This document shows, piece after piece, positions 44,601 through 55,745 of a DNA stretch of 64,000 nt. Source of the DNA: Ceratotherium simum simum (Eukaryota > Chordata > Mammalia > Perissodactyla > Rhinocerotidae). The DNA lies in contig NW_004454160.1 in the NCBI RefSeq assembly GCF_000283155.1, positions 1,755,561 to 1,819,560 on the forward strand, given 5' to 3'. How positions within the stretch are numbered: the first letter of the stretch is position 1; each line of letters begins with the position of its first letter. Below the pieces are notes generated by a model. That model was given only the letters and a program-made list of their open reading frames with translations, did not search any database and was not told the origin of the DNA. The position numbers and the translations under genes are program-made.

Positions 44601-45232
44601 ATATGTCATTCCACTCTCTCCTGGCCTCTAGAGTTTCTGCTGAGAAATCTGCTGATAGTCTAATGGGGGTTCCTTTGTAGGTTACTGTATTTTTTCCCAT
44701 GGCCATCTTTAAAATTCTTTCTCTATCATTGCCTTTTGGTAGTTTTAATATAATGTTTCTTGGAAAAGATCTTTTTGCATTGAGATAGGTGTTCTGTTAG
44801 CTTTGTGCACTTGTATATCCAGTTCCTTCCCCAGGTTTGGGAAGTTCTCAGCTATTATTTCTTTTAAAAAGCTCTCTGCTCCTTTCTCCCTCTCTTCTCC
44901 TTCTGGGACACCCATTATCCTTATTTTGCCTTTTCTAATGGAGCTGGATATTTCTCGTAGAGTTTCTGCATTTTTAAAACATCTTAATTTTCTCTCCTCT
45001 TCTTCCTGAATCATTTCCAGATTTCTATCTTCAAGTTTGCTAATTTTCCCTTCTATATGGTCTGCTCTATTTCCAATGCTTTCTAATGCATTCTTCATCT
45101 CATTTATTGAGTCCTTCAGCTCCAGAACTTCTGTTTGGTTCTTTTTTAGAGTTTTAATGTCTTTGGTAAAGTATTCCTTCTGTTAATTTATTTTATTCCT
45201 GAGCTCACTGAACTACCTTTATGAGTTTTCTT

Positions 45233-45526
45233 TTTTTGTTGTTTTGGTGAGGAAGATCAGTCCTGAGCTAACATCCATGCTACTCCTCCTCTTTTTGCTG
45301 AGGAAGACTGGCTCTGAGCTAACATCTATTGCCAATCCTCCTTTTTTTCCCCAAAGCCCCAGTAGATAGTTGTATGTTATAGTTGCACATCCTTCTAGTT
45401 GCTGTATGTGGGACGCAGCCTCAGCATGGCCGGAGAAGCAGTGGTCGGTGCGTGCCCAGGATCCGAACCTGGGCCGCCAGTAGCAGAACGTGCACACTTA
45501 AACGCTAAGCCACGGGGCTGGCCCTC
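45233..45526 (-). mobile_element. ERE SINE, long form, minus strand
   Basis: Two TGAGCTAACATC tail modules, ERE body and head GGCCAGCCCCGTGGCTTAGC on the minus strand, inside the ORF1 region of the L1. Target-site duplication TGAGTTTTCTT (45222-45232 and 45527-45537). Confidence 0.92.
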
Positions 45527-46559
45527 TGAGTTTTCTTGTAGCTCACCGAGTTTCTTCATAACAGCTATTTTGAATTCTCTATCTGTTAGATCACAATTTT
45601 CTGCGACTTTAAGTTTTGTTTCTGAAGAACTGTCATTTTCTTTTTGTGATACCATGTTACCGTGGTTTTTCATGGTGCTTGCTGAATTTTTCTCTGCTGG
45701 CACATTTGAGGCAAAGTAGCAAACACTTTTCTTATTTAGGTAAAGCTTTGTTTACTTTGATTCTAACCATTAAACCGATTGGTAATTAGAGGACTTTCTT
45801 ATGTTTTTAGTGTTATAGGTGGCACTATAGCACAGATTTTTGGTTTCTCTTACCTGAGAAACCTCTGGCTATATTTGAGAATCAGCACTTTTCAGTCTCC
45901 ACCACCTCTGCCAGAGGTGTTGCCTCTGGAGTTGCTGGTGCTTTGCTGCTGCTGATATCACCACAGTTGCTGGCATGACTGGTGGGGGCAGCAGGATGGC
46001 AGGTGCCTCCACCATGTTCAGGGGCGCCTAGGTCGTGGGCACTGTCACTGCAGTGTAGGGAGTGGGAAGCCAGGATTGTGGACACTTCCACCGTATCTGG
46101 ATTGTTGAGTTTGCAAGCACCACTACTGTAGGCAGATGGGCTGGAATCACAGGTGCTGCTGCAACTGGAGTAATCAGGGCCACAGGACTTCCTGCCACTG
46201 CTGTTGAGTTTCCTGTGGCTCCTGCACTGCCGCCAGGAAGCCAGAGACATGTGCACTCCCTCCACTGCTGCTACTGGGTTCCCTGGGGCTGTGGGCTCAG
46301 CCACCATGGCTGGGGGCCAGGATCACAGGCACTGACTCCACTGTTCTCCACATTGTGTCTCTTCTTTGTGTTCTAATCCACCCACCTTCAGATGTGCAGA
46401 TGTGTGGATCTCTCCAGCATACTGGTGTGTTAGGCAGAGGAACCTTTGTTGAGTCATGGATGTTTTACCAGTTATAGATTGAAGGGGAGAGACAAAGGGA
46501 GCATCTAATGCTGCCATGATGCTGAGGTCTGTCTTTTATCAGTGTAACTTACAGGGCCC

Positions 46560-47400
46560 CAGGCAATTAATCTAAGAGGAGCAAAGGGAAAACATTTTTT
46601 TCCTCCCCTACAGAATCCACTTATAATAGCAACGGCAAAACAAATGCTTAGAGAAAAACACAATAAAAACTGTGCAAGACCTATTGGAAGAATAATTTAA
46701 AATGCTAATTTACACACAAAGAGACTTGAATACGTAGAAAGGCATACCCGGTTCTTAGATAGAAAGGCTCAATATCACCAAACTCTCAATTCTGCCTAAC
46801 AGATCCATATAAAGTTATTATATTTTCAATAGATATATCAACAAGATTTCCTTTAAATTTAAAACAAGACAAGCTGATTTTAAAAATTCACATAGTAAAA
46901 ATAAATATACAATAGCTCTGAAATATCTGAAAAAGTATGAGCGTGCCTAGCCCACCATATATTGTTTACAAAATAATTAAAATAATAATAGCTAACATTT
47001 ATTTAGCATTTATGGACAAAAATATTATAAGTATCTCTGTGTATATCAACTCACTCAGTTTTAATAAAACATTTTAAAGCAATGATAATTAAATATAATC
47101 TTCATATGGACTAAAATATTAAAAAAATCAACAGACTGAGTGGGTCTAGATTTCAGGCAAAGCAGATACAGATGCAGTTTGAAGTTAAATGATCTGAATA
47201 AAAAAACATCACTCTGGTGACAGAAGTCTTTCACTGCAGATAAACAACCTAAAAGGAGAAAGCCATCTCATAAATGTTAAATTGGATATATGATACTATA
47301 AAATTATGGACAAATACATCCATTCATATGTCATGAAATATCCATTTTATTTTGCATTTTCAAATGGCAACAAATAATTTGTATCAGATACACATTTCGT
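46560..47400 (+). repeat. Degenerate L1 ORF2 fragment
   Basis: Plus-strand ORF2-like sequence (AACTGTGCAAGACCTATTGG, CAATATCACCAAACTCTCAA), with a short MIR-like piece at 46980-47060. Many stops. Confidence 0.6.
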
Positions 47401-48372
47401 ACAATGGTCACTTCTCCAAGATAAAATAAAAGTCAGTAAACTACCTATACTCTCAACATTTGTATTCCTTATTTGACCTGCTCAGTCTGCCTTGGACTTA
47501 GAATTTGGAAAATGGAAAATCTGAGATTAAATTTAAACATATGACCATGACAACTTAAGGATTGTTCTAGGGAGCTTTCCTTTGTACTATAACTTATAGA
47601 AATGTTCCCCTAAAATAGAGTCTAATGTGGGCTTGACATTTAACATAAGACATGTAACAAAAAGAGTTTCCCCAATTTTCGATAGACAGGGGAGAGTGAA
47701 AAGCCAAGAGTTGTTTCATAGTGAGGGATAGGAAGAGGCGCATGTTTCTCTAGGACAGGAGAGGAGCAGCTCCACGCCTAAGGGAGAGCAAATGGCTCTA
47801 TATGGAAGGAAAAACACTTTTGGAATGCAACCCCTGGATCACAAAACAATGGAAGATACACACATGTCTCGCCTGTACGGAAAGTAGAGCAATGAACATT
47901 TAAATTGAGCTGCGCTACTTACCCTCCCTTCCATCCTCTAGCACAGGCAAAGGGAAAGAAGATTTGGAGACCAAAAGAGAAGGGAATGAGGCCCTGCCTA
48001 ATTCTCCTCATTGTTGGAGAAGGGAGTGATCAGTCATTACAACCAGCCTCACAAGTGACATATAAATGTCAAGATCCTGCCGAATTCAAAATTCCAAAAG
48101 CTTTGTCAGAGGTGCCTTACTATAGACAGAGCTACGAGGGAAGATCAGATGCATCATATTAGCCACTTCAGCCTAGTTTCACAGTTTTCTCTGAAGTCCC
48201 CTGGAGTCATCATGGTGTAGTTGTGAGATATTCAGCTCTGTGGTTCCTCTTGTAATTTTTTCCTCAAAGGAATGTAGCCAACTTTCATTTTCTGGGACTA
48301 GAACTGAAAAGTTTCGTTGATCAAATGGGATATTTATACAGCTGTGGAAATTAAGGCCCCTCTATATTCTCC
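47401..48372. other. Unassigned intergenic
   Basis: No conserved frame or nameable repeat. The 85-residue frame at 47905-48162 has no recognisable features. Confidence 0.5.
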
Positions 48373-48775
48373 CTAGCCAGCCCTGGTGGTCTAGTGGTTA
48401 ACATTTGGTGCTTTCACCACCACAACCCAGGTGCCTTTCCTGAACAGAGAACCACACCACCCGTCTGTCGTTGTCATAGCGGTGTGTTGCTGTGATGCTG
48501 AAAGCTATGCCACCAGTATTTCAAATACCAGCAGGGGCACCAATGATGGACAGGTTTCGGCAGAGCTTCCAGAGTAAGACAGACTAGGAAGGAGGACCTG
48601 GCCACCCACTTCTGAGAAAATTGGCCATGAAAACCCTATGAATAGCAGCAGAGCATTGTCTGATATAGCACCGAAAGGAACGAGGATGGTACAAAAAGAC
48701 TGGGCAGAGTTCAGCTCTGCTTTACAGAGGGCCGCCAGGAGTCAAAATCAACTTGACGACACTAACAACAACAAA
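48373..48775 (+). mobile_element. Long tRNA-headed SINE, probably RTE-mobilised
   Basis: Head TAGCCAGCCCTGGTGGTCTA like ERE, then a different body (GTATTTCAAATACCAGCAGG, ACAGACTAGGAAGGAGG) and a 3' end TCAACTTGACGACACTAACA with an AACAAC tail instead of poly(A). Flanking ATATTCTCC at 48364-48372 and 48776-48784 marks the target-site duplication. The non-poly(A) tail fits mobilisation by an RTE/BovB-class LINE; that is inference. Confidence 0.75.
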
Positions 48776-48784
48776 ATATTCTCC

Positions 48785-49308
48785 TTATAGGTTAAGGCTC
48801 TGGGACAGACCCTTCTATTTGGAGAGTTACTGTAATTTCTTAATAGCATATGCCATTCTGAAGATAAATGGTCAGACAAACAATGTAAGATTCTGGGGAA
48901 AAGAAAAAGTTATTTGCTGATGAAAACCCAAGGGAAAATCATATTAAAAAGAATTGAAATGCCAAAGTAAATTAGAATGACAGCCACTCAATCAGTACCT
49001 TTGATTGACTACTAAGCTATAGGATTGTCATTTAAAATAAGTTACTTTGAGCATAATTGCTTTTAGTTGAGTCACTGTAGGATGATATTCTTGATAAATA
49101 ACGACTATGTTGGTTGGTATATTTAGGATGTTTCTCTTTTAAATTTTCTAAATATATTTCACTATCCTTCACCTGAAGAAAATGGCAATCATTGAGATTA
49201 TTAAAAAACTACAGAGGAGCAAAATAGATTATCTTTAGGTTAAGCTATTCAAAAAAGAATCTGGCGTTACTGAGTGCACATGAATAATGTTTATTTGTTA
49301 CATCTCTT
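48785..49308 (-). other. 3' flank of the ADAM30-like pseudogene
   Basis: Minus-strand sequence around 48895-48950 (TTTTCATCAGCAAATAAC) matches the ADAM30 polyadenylation context (TTTTGATCAGCAAATAAA). The duplicated unit therefore includes the 3'UTR. A separate AATAAA occurs at 49290-49295 on the minus strand. Confidence 0.6.
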
Positions 49309-51925
49309 TCATTTGGTTTTACTTTTGGCTTGGGTTGTCTTTATCAATTCTCTTATCTTTATAGGTTGAAGATGTTTTGCTATAATTATCCTGGACAACA
49401 CAAGAATCACAGACATTATTAGGAGAAAGAGGTGAATAAACAGAAACAGTGTGTGTGCTTTCTTGGACAGGTGTTCTTTGATCTCTCCTGGAAGCCCACT
49501 GTCAATGCTTCCTCCAAACTTCTCCTCCTCACAGAAAGGAGTGGCCCAGCCATACAAACATTGGCAGGTTTTTCTATTATTGCCAAGGTCTCAGTAGTTG
49601 CACTTCTCAGGCCAACAGTCGTACTTTAGGGTTGTGATTTTGACATATTCTCTGTCAGTAAGTCGTCATCACAGGGAGTGCCATCCCGCACTATGCCCAA
49701 ATCTGGTAATCCACAGGCCATCAAAGAGGCATGATACTCTGTGCCCCAGCACAGGAGATTTTCCTTCTGTAGATGAGTGGAAATTAGAGTAATATAATCA
49801 GGCATGTCAGGGATGGCCTTGACATTGATACACTGCAACCTTCCACATGACGTATTTTCAGTTTTACACGTTATATAGCCACTACCCTGGATTCCACAGT
49901 TTCCAAATCCATCATCCAGTAAATTTACTGCATTGAATCATTGATGTGGCGCATCTATGGCTTCTTCTCCAAATATATTTTTACACTATAGATAATGAAT
50001 GTAACATTCCTTTTTGTAAACCAAAAGGGAACCACCTTTGCAAGGAGCTCCATCCTGCTTATAAGAATCATCTGGGCAAAGGCTTGAATTCCCATTGCAG
50101 TACTCTGGAAGGCCATGTTCATTTTCTTTCTACCTACATATATATTCAGATGGACATATTGACACTTATGACAGCAAAGTTCAATGCTACGGTTGGCACC
50201 ACGTTTGAATTTACAATGTGGTTGGCAACATTGGTTGTTTTATAGTCCTCTTTTGAGCCACAGTCACATTTCTCTCCTTCATCCAGGACTTTGTCTCCAT
50301 ATCCCCTCACTGAAAATATCATCTCTGGTATATTATTTAGACAATCAGCTATTTTATATATTAAGTTAAAATAATTGATAAAACTACAGTTACTAAACCC
50401 CTTATGCCCGAGGCCCATGATATACCTAGGGATGCCTCCCTTACACTGACAGAGTCTGGAGTCATGCATCATTCCCACAGCGTATCATGGTTCATGTGTA
50501 GACACATAAACAGAAGAAATCATGTTTTCAGTTCCAAGAGTACTAGTTGATGTACCATGATATTTATCACAAACACCTCCAATCCGTCCCCTCCTACATG
50601 CATCACCAAAAGAATCTTTTACAAATAAGTGTGACCAATCTGTTTGAATTCAAGGATATTGGACATCTCTTCTATACTTTGAAAGAGAACGTAGAACATT
50701 GTCATTGTTTTTCACTAGTATTTATTTTATTACTCTCAGTCCAGATTTCAATAGCTGCTGGATGTATCTGTAGATTCAGTGCCTGAAATTGAGAGTCCTG
50801 CCATGAGAAGTTCTTCAAAGGTGACATGGGTTAGATTGTGTTCCCTGAGCACAAACCTCTTATGCCCAAATACGAGGAGCAATTCCATATACTTTCTGTG
50901 GATATGGATGTCAGTATAGTCCAACAGCTCTGGTCTCTCATGCCTGGCAATCTGGCGTTTTATTTCTTCATCCGTTAAGCCACAGGTCTTAGTGCTAAGC
51001 TTTTCATCTTTTAGGAGAAACAAGATTGCTCAAAGCTGCAGGAGGCTTTGAGACGCTCATGTTTAGTATGCCTGGGAGGCCCCCCAGGCATTACTGCGAA
51101 ATTAATAAAAGAAACCTCAACTAAATTGGTGTCTGGAAGGCCCGTAGGGGGAGCTCTCACGCCTTATCACACGATGTCAATTACGCCCAACAGGAAAAGA
51201 AGGTAAGCTTGCATCTCTGACAGGAAGGTGTTTACTACTTTACTACAAAGCAGAAGGAAGATTTCTCTCCCTGCCTGGCAACAGCCTAGCCAATGAGAGA
51301 CTGTAGCAACCCAACCAATGAGAAGCCTTTACACTTCGGACTCCCAGTTTCTCCAGTGGATTCTGTTTATTACAGCCCCTCCCTACTCCTCCTTTTCCTC
51401 TATGCTAAAAGCAAACCCCTTGCCTTGTTTCTCTGGAAGTGCCTATGGTTGGCGTAGCCTGCTTATCTGGAATTGCAGTTCTCCTTGTTATTCCCAGATA
51501 AACTCCTTCTGCGTAAAACAACCGGCCAATTCACTTTTTAAGTCAACAGTACTTAGGCGGCTTCAGACTCCTTGAGAGCCTTGCACAAAGCCCATATAGT
51601 TGGAATCTCTGGGTAAATAAGGATGACCCTCCAGAAGGTGTCCCTCCTCCATGTAAAACACTCTCAGGCGTGGGGCAGCAGGAGCCTATTGGGCCTGAGG
51701 GAAAGGACATGATTCCTGCCCATCAGGATCAGGAGGTAGGACACCTGCCCTGGCACAGTCTGTTTTTCCATTCTGGGGTCAGCTTCCTGGAGATGATGAT
51801 TCGTGGGAGTCAAAGCCCCGCTCTGGGTGGAAATTAAAATCCTGCCCCAGGCAGCCTGAGCCTGCACAGATTGCCCGCAAGATTAGTAGCAGGGTGGCGC
51901 TGTCCGGGTACTAGTAGGTCCCCAT
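49309..51925 (-). pseudogene. ADAM30-like pseudogene, inverted duplicate
   Basis: A second single-exon ADAM, opposite in orientation to ADAM30. The ATG at 51923-51925 is followed by TAG at codon 5, then a signal-peptide-like run (TLLLILRAICAGSG) and FHPERGFDSHES, parallel to FHPEWGFDSYEI of ADAM30. Recognisable pieces in order: prodomain (51600-51925; 50850-51055), metalloprotease (to about 50330), disintegrin start (GEKCDCGSKED), Cys-rich (49626-49838, LQCINVK-type), CWPEKC EGF entry (about 49605), and membrane span plus Lys-rich tail (49309-49557). The zinc motif is THEP*YAVGMMHD (50461-50496), with the Glu kept but a TGA inside. An LTR at 51060-51548 splits the prodomain and replaces about 50 bp. 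Multiple frameshifts; it cannot make protein. Shared 5' and 3' flanks point to DNA-level duplication. Confidence 0.88.
51060..51548. mobile_element. Solitary LTR of an endogenous retrovirus, inside the pseudogene
   Basis: 489 bp bounded by TG...CA, replacing ADAM sequence between the counterparts of EATLST and the FEHVVYLLKK region. It contains paired CCAAT boxes (near 51293 and 51317) and an ATTAATAAAAG hexamer. The orientation is uncertain because either strand can be read as TG...CA. No clear flanking duplication, and about 50 bp of host sequence is missing, so a deletion accompanied or followed insertion. No internal viral genes present. Confidence 0.6.
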
Positions 51926-51959
51926 TGCCCTCCAGCCTGAGCCTGGGCCCAAGGCCTGG

Positions 51960-52210
51960 CGTCAACCACAGTGGCCACCTCTAGAGGCGCCAGAGGGACC
52001 CGCGAAGGGCGAGCTGGGCCCCTGGGGTGGCTGGGCTGCCACGACTCGTCCGGGTCCAGCTTTCCGCTGCACCCAGCCCAGCCCAGGGTCGGGGAGGCCC
52101 GTCCCGGTGGGGTTGTGCGGTGAGCTTTGGAGGAGCGGGGCGGAGCTGAAGAGCGCGGGGAGAAAAGAGCGCGGGGGCGCGTGGAGGGGAAGAAAAGGCA
52201 GGAGCGTCTG
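51960..52210 (-). promoter_or_regulatory. CpG-rich upstream region of the ADAM30-like pseudogene
   Basis: High G+C with clustered CpG, GGGGCGGAGC (Sp1-like) and several GCGCGG tracts, directly 5' of the pseudogene start. CpG retention beside a dead gene suggests a region unmethylated in the germ line. Promoter activity, and whether it serves another transcript, is inference. Confidence 0.55.
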
Positions 52211-52259
52211 GAATGAGGAAGAGGGGCAATTGAGAGCCTACAGAGTTTCTAAAAACCAG

Positions 52260-53300
52260 TAACATCTTTTCTGGTGCCTGCCCTCTGCATCGCTAGACAC
52301 TGCTTTGGTGTTATTTTTAAAAATCAGAATTAGGATTTTTATCTCGAGTTAGGATTTTAGATGGTTTCACTTCTTAACGGGCTTGGTGAAAGCTGCACTT
52401 ATTGGTACATTCTTCAGAAGCGCTGTGGTTGGATAAACTAATCATTGGAGAGCATGGCAGTATTATCCGATTGCCTTTTACCAACCTATGGAAAACGGTA
52501 TGTTCGACGCAAGTCATGAACATTCTTTTGAGAATAACAGACCCATGTCAAGTCAGGTCAGGGTGTCTCTGTATGAGCAAGCTGATGAGCCTTCTTTTTC
52601 TGGTGGTTGCCTGTGAGAGCCTCATCAGCTGGTCTGCCCCTCGTCTGGCTCCCTTTTGCCACCTAATCCGGGATCAGTCTGTGGTGCAAAAGCAACTTGT
52701 CTGAAGACTGCTCCAGTCCAGGTCTTTATGTGCTTTTGGAATTAAGTACATGCACGTATTCAGTCTAGGCAGTAATAGGAAAATAGTAACGTAAATAAAG
52801 TGTAACGATCAAGTGTACCAGTTGGTAATTTCTCACATATTAATACTGCTGAAAAGAACAGTAGATCCCTGAAACTCTAAATTTGGCTAGTTCAGATTTC
52901 CCTTTAACATGGCTTTGAAATGCTTTTTGGACTGTGAAAATTGGGTTCAGATAGCACAACCTTCCTACGTAATAATCTCTTTGTTTACATTTCCCTGACC
53001 ATCTTCCAGTTTTTGGTGACATCATCTGGAACTTTTATAAGGGATTATTAATAACATACTTTACTTCACGCCTCTTCTACTTTATAAATCTCTTACTTGA
53101 AAACAATTGTAATCAAATCCACAATTATATCATTGACAATTACTTTTAAAATGGTATAGGATCTTACTCATTGCTTTTCTTTATCCCTCATATGTACCAC
53201 TCTTGTAGATTCATATTTTATTTTCCCTGAGTAGAATAACTCCTTTTTTCTTCTTAATGGGACATTTTAAGATTCTGACTTTTCATCAGGATGTGCCTAG
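52260..53300. other. Unassigned intergenic
   Basis: No gene recognised. The 100-residue open frame at 52402-52704 shows no motif. Confidence 0.5.
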
Positions 53301-53304
53301 GGCT

Positions 53305-53350
53305 GTGTGTGTGTGTGTATGTGTGTATGTGTGTGTGTGTGTGTGTGTGT
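53305..53350. repeat. (TG)n microsatellite
   Basis: About 23 TG units with TATG interruptions. Confidence 0.95.
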
Positions 53351-53624
53351 ATTTTAAGTTTTCCTATAAGGTTTTGATAGATCCTTTGTATGTGAAGACA
53401 AGCCAGGGAAATTTTCTTACGTTGTCAGTGTTCCTCCAATGTCTTCATTCCTTCCTTCTAGAACTCATATTAGTTCTCATTTAATTCCCGGGCCTTCCTT
53501 CTACACCTCTTTTTCTTTTATCTTCTTTATAGGAGCTGTTATGTGTACTCTGTTTAGACAAAGATCTCAGCTTGATCTCTCAGCTCATTAATTTATTGCT
53601 CAGTTGTGTCCATTTTGCCATTCA

Positions 53625-53815
53625 GTTCTTGCTACTTGCCAGCTGTATGACACAGGGAAGCTATTTAGCATTCCATGCCTCATTTTGTCATCTGTGAAAT
53701 AAAGGTAATAGTACCTTCCTCAAAAGGTTGTTGTGAAGCTTAAATAAATTTACACATGTCAGGCGCTGAAAACAGAACATAGTAAGCCTCAATAAATGTT
53801 TTGGTTATTAGTACT
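53625..53815 (+). repeat. MIR SINE
   Basis: TTGCCAGCTGTATGACAC, TCATCTGTGAAATAAAGGTA, AGGTTGTTGTGAAGC and CAATAAATGTTTTGG follow the MIR order. Confidence 0.88.
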
Positions 53816-53989
53816 ATGACTGTTCTATGCTTCTGTTGAGCTTTTTATTTTAACAATCACATTTAGTATCTGAGTTCTTATTCTTGTCCAGCCTGTTCTT
53901 GTTGGATTGGTGTAATTGCTTCTCAGATCTCTCTGAGGATAGTAATTAGACTAATTTTTATATGACCTTCTCCTTCCTTCATTAAATAT

Positions 53990-55075
53990 AAAAGCTAAAA
54001 CTATAACCTTCTAAAGGCAAACTAGTGAGAAAATCTTTATGACATTGAATTAAGCAATGATTTCTTATACTGGAAACAAAAATGACAAAACATTAAGGTA
54101 AAAAAAATTGATAAATTGGGCATCATCAGAATGTAAAATTTCTGAAGTTTGAAAGATTCCATCAAGAAATTGAAAAGGCAAGCCATAGATAATATTCAGT
54201 ACATATACCTGAAAAAGGATTTGTATCATAATCATGTAAAATCTTCTAATAACTCAGCAATAATAAGACAAACAACTCATTAAAGATGGGTCAAATATTT
54301 CAACAGATATATTGAAGAAGATACATAAACATAACGAGCACATGAAAAGAAGCTGAAAACCATCAGTCATCAGGAAAATGAAAATGAAAACCACAGTGAG
54401 ATATCACTTCACATCAACTAGAATGGCTAAAATTAAAACAATTGACAATGCCAAGTGTTACAGAGGCTGTAGGGCAGCTGGAGCTCCCTTCATTGTTGAT
54501 GAGAGTGTGAAATGCTACCACCACTTTGGAAAACAGTTTGGCAGTTGCTTATAAAGGTAGGCATATGCTTATCATGCGACCCATCAATGCTACTCGAGAG
54601 ATATAAAAACAAATCTACAAAAGGATACGTACATGAATGTTCAGAGCTGCTTTACTCGCAGTAGCTCCTAAATGGAAGCAATCAAAATGTCCATTAACAA
54701 GTGAATGGATAAGCAAATTGTCGTATATTCATACAACGGAATACCATTCAGCAATAAAAGAAATAAACTACTGATACTAGTAACAACATGGAAGAATTTC
54801 AAAAATATTAAGCTGAGTAAAAGAGGTCAGACAGCAAAGAATGTATAGCATATAAATCCATTTATATGAAACATTAGAACAGACAAAACTAATCTGTAAG
54901 GACAAAAGCCAGATCAGTGTTTGCTCAGGTGAAGAACTGTCTGCCAACAGGCATGAAGGAATGGTGGAAATGTCTAGATCTTGACTGAGGTACTGGTTAC
55001 ACCAGCATATACATTTGTCAAAATGCATTAAACTATACACTTAAAAGGTGTATTTTTTATGCTTAAATTATATGT
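53990..55075 (+). repeat. L1 ORF2 end and 3'UTR
   Basis: CACAGTGAGATATCACTTCA, ATGGAAGCAATCAAAATGTC, CGGAATACCATTCAGCAAT and TAAACTATACACTTAAAAGG give a continuous L1 3' end on the plus strand. Confidence 0.85.
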
Positions 55076-55094
55076 CATGGAGTTGATTAAGAAC

Positions 55095-55745
55095 AATGGT
55101 ATGGTATTGGCGTACAAATATATAAACAGATAAATGGAAGAGTATAGAGAACTCAGAAATGGATCATAGTTTATAAAAAATAATATATGATAATGATATA
55201 TCAAATCAGTAGGAAAATGATGATTTTTAAAAAAGAATTGATGCTGGCACAATTAGATTCTGTCCATCTGGAAGGAAATAACATCGGACCTCTTCATACT
55301 CAAAAAAGTAATTTTTAAATGGATTTAAACCTTAAATATATATGTGTATATATATATTTTTTTTTTGGTGAGGAAGATTGGCCCCGAGGTAACATCTGTG
55401 CCAATCTGCCTCTTTTTGCTTGAGGAAGACTGGCCCTGAGTTCACATCCGTGCCAATCCTCCTTTATTTTGTACGTGGGATGCCGCCACAGCGTGGTTTA
55501 ACGAGCGGTGTGCAGGTCTGTGCCACGGATCCGAACCTGCGAACCCTGGGCCGCCCAAGCAGAGTGCACAAACTTAACCCCTATGCCACCAGGCCAGCCC
55601 CTTAAATATAATTTTTTAATTTAAAAATTAAAAACTTTCAAGACAATTTAAGGAAATATATGTATAATATTGGTATGGGGAGAAATTTTTCAACTATCAC
55701 TGGAAACCCAGGAGATGTAAAGAAAAAAACGATATATTTGATAAC
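55095..55745 (+). repeat. L1 ORF2 fragment split by a SINE
   Basis: Plus-strand ORF2 phrases (GGTATTGGCGTACAAATA, AACTCAGAAATGGATCAT) on one side of the SINE and eroded continuation on the other. Confidence 0.6.
55341..55599 (-). mobile_element. ERE SINE, minus strand
   Basis: Two tail modules and the head GGGGCTGGCCTGGTGGCATA on the minus strand. Exact 11-bp flanking duplication CCTTAAATATA (55330-55340 and 55600-55610). Confidence 0.93.

Larger units (their letters stand above)
40690..46535 (-). mobile_element. Long L1 retrotransposon, minus strand, lacking its 3' end
   Basis: The 5'UTR at 45740-46535 starts, on the minus strand, near CATCATGGCAGCATTAGATG. ORF1 remnants at 44500-45720 carry SIRKGKIRIMGVPEGEE and IRLSADFSAETLEARREW. 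ORF2 at about 40700-43940 includes an endonuclease segment and a 192-residue open reverse-transcriptase stretch (41784-42362) with the [10 protein letters not shown] version of the FADD motif. Sequence stops within the C-terminal part of ORF2 near 40690, with no 3'UTR or poly(A), so the 3' end was lost after insertion. Two SINEs and one further retroelement fragment are nested inside. Confidence 0.9.

Noticed and set aside
45882..46307. 141-residue Ser/Ala/Pro-rich frame on the minus strand
   Set aside because: Falls within the 5'UTR of the minus-strand L1, which is GC-rich and naturally open.
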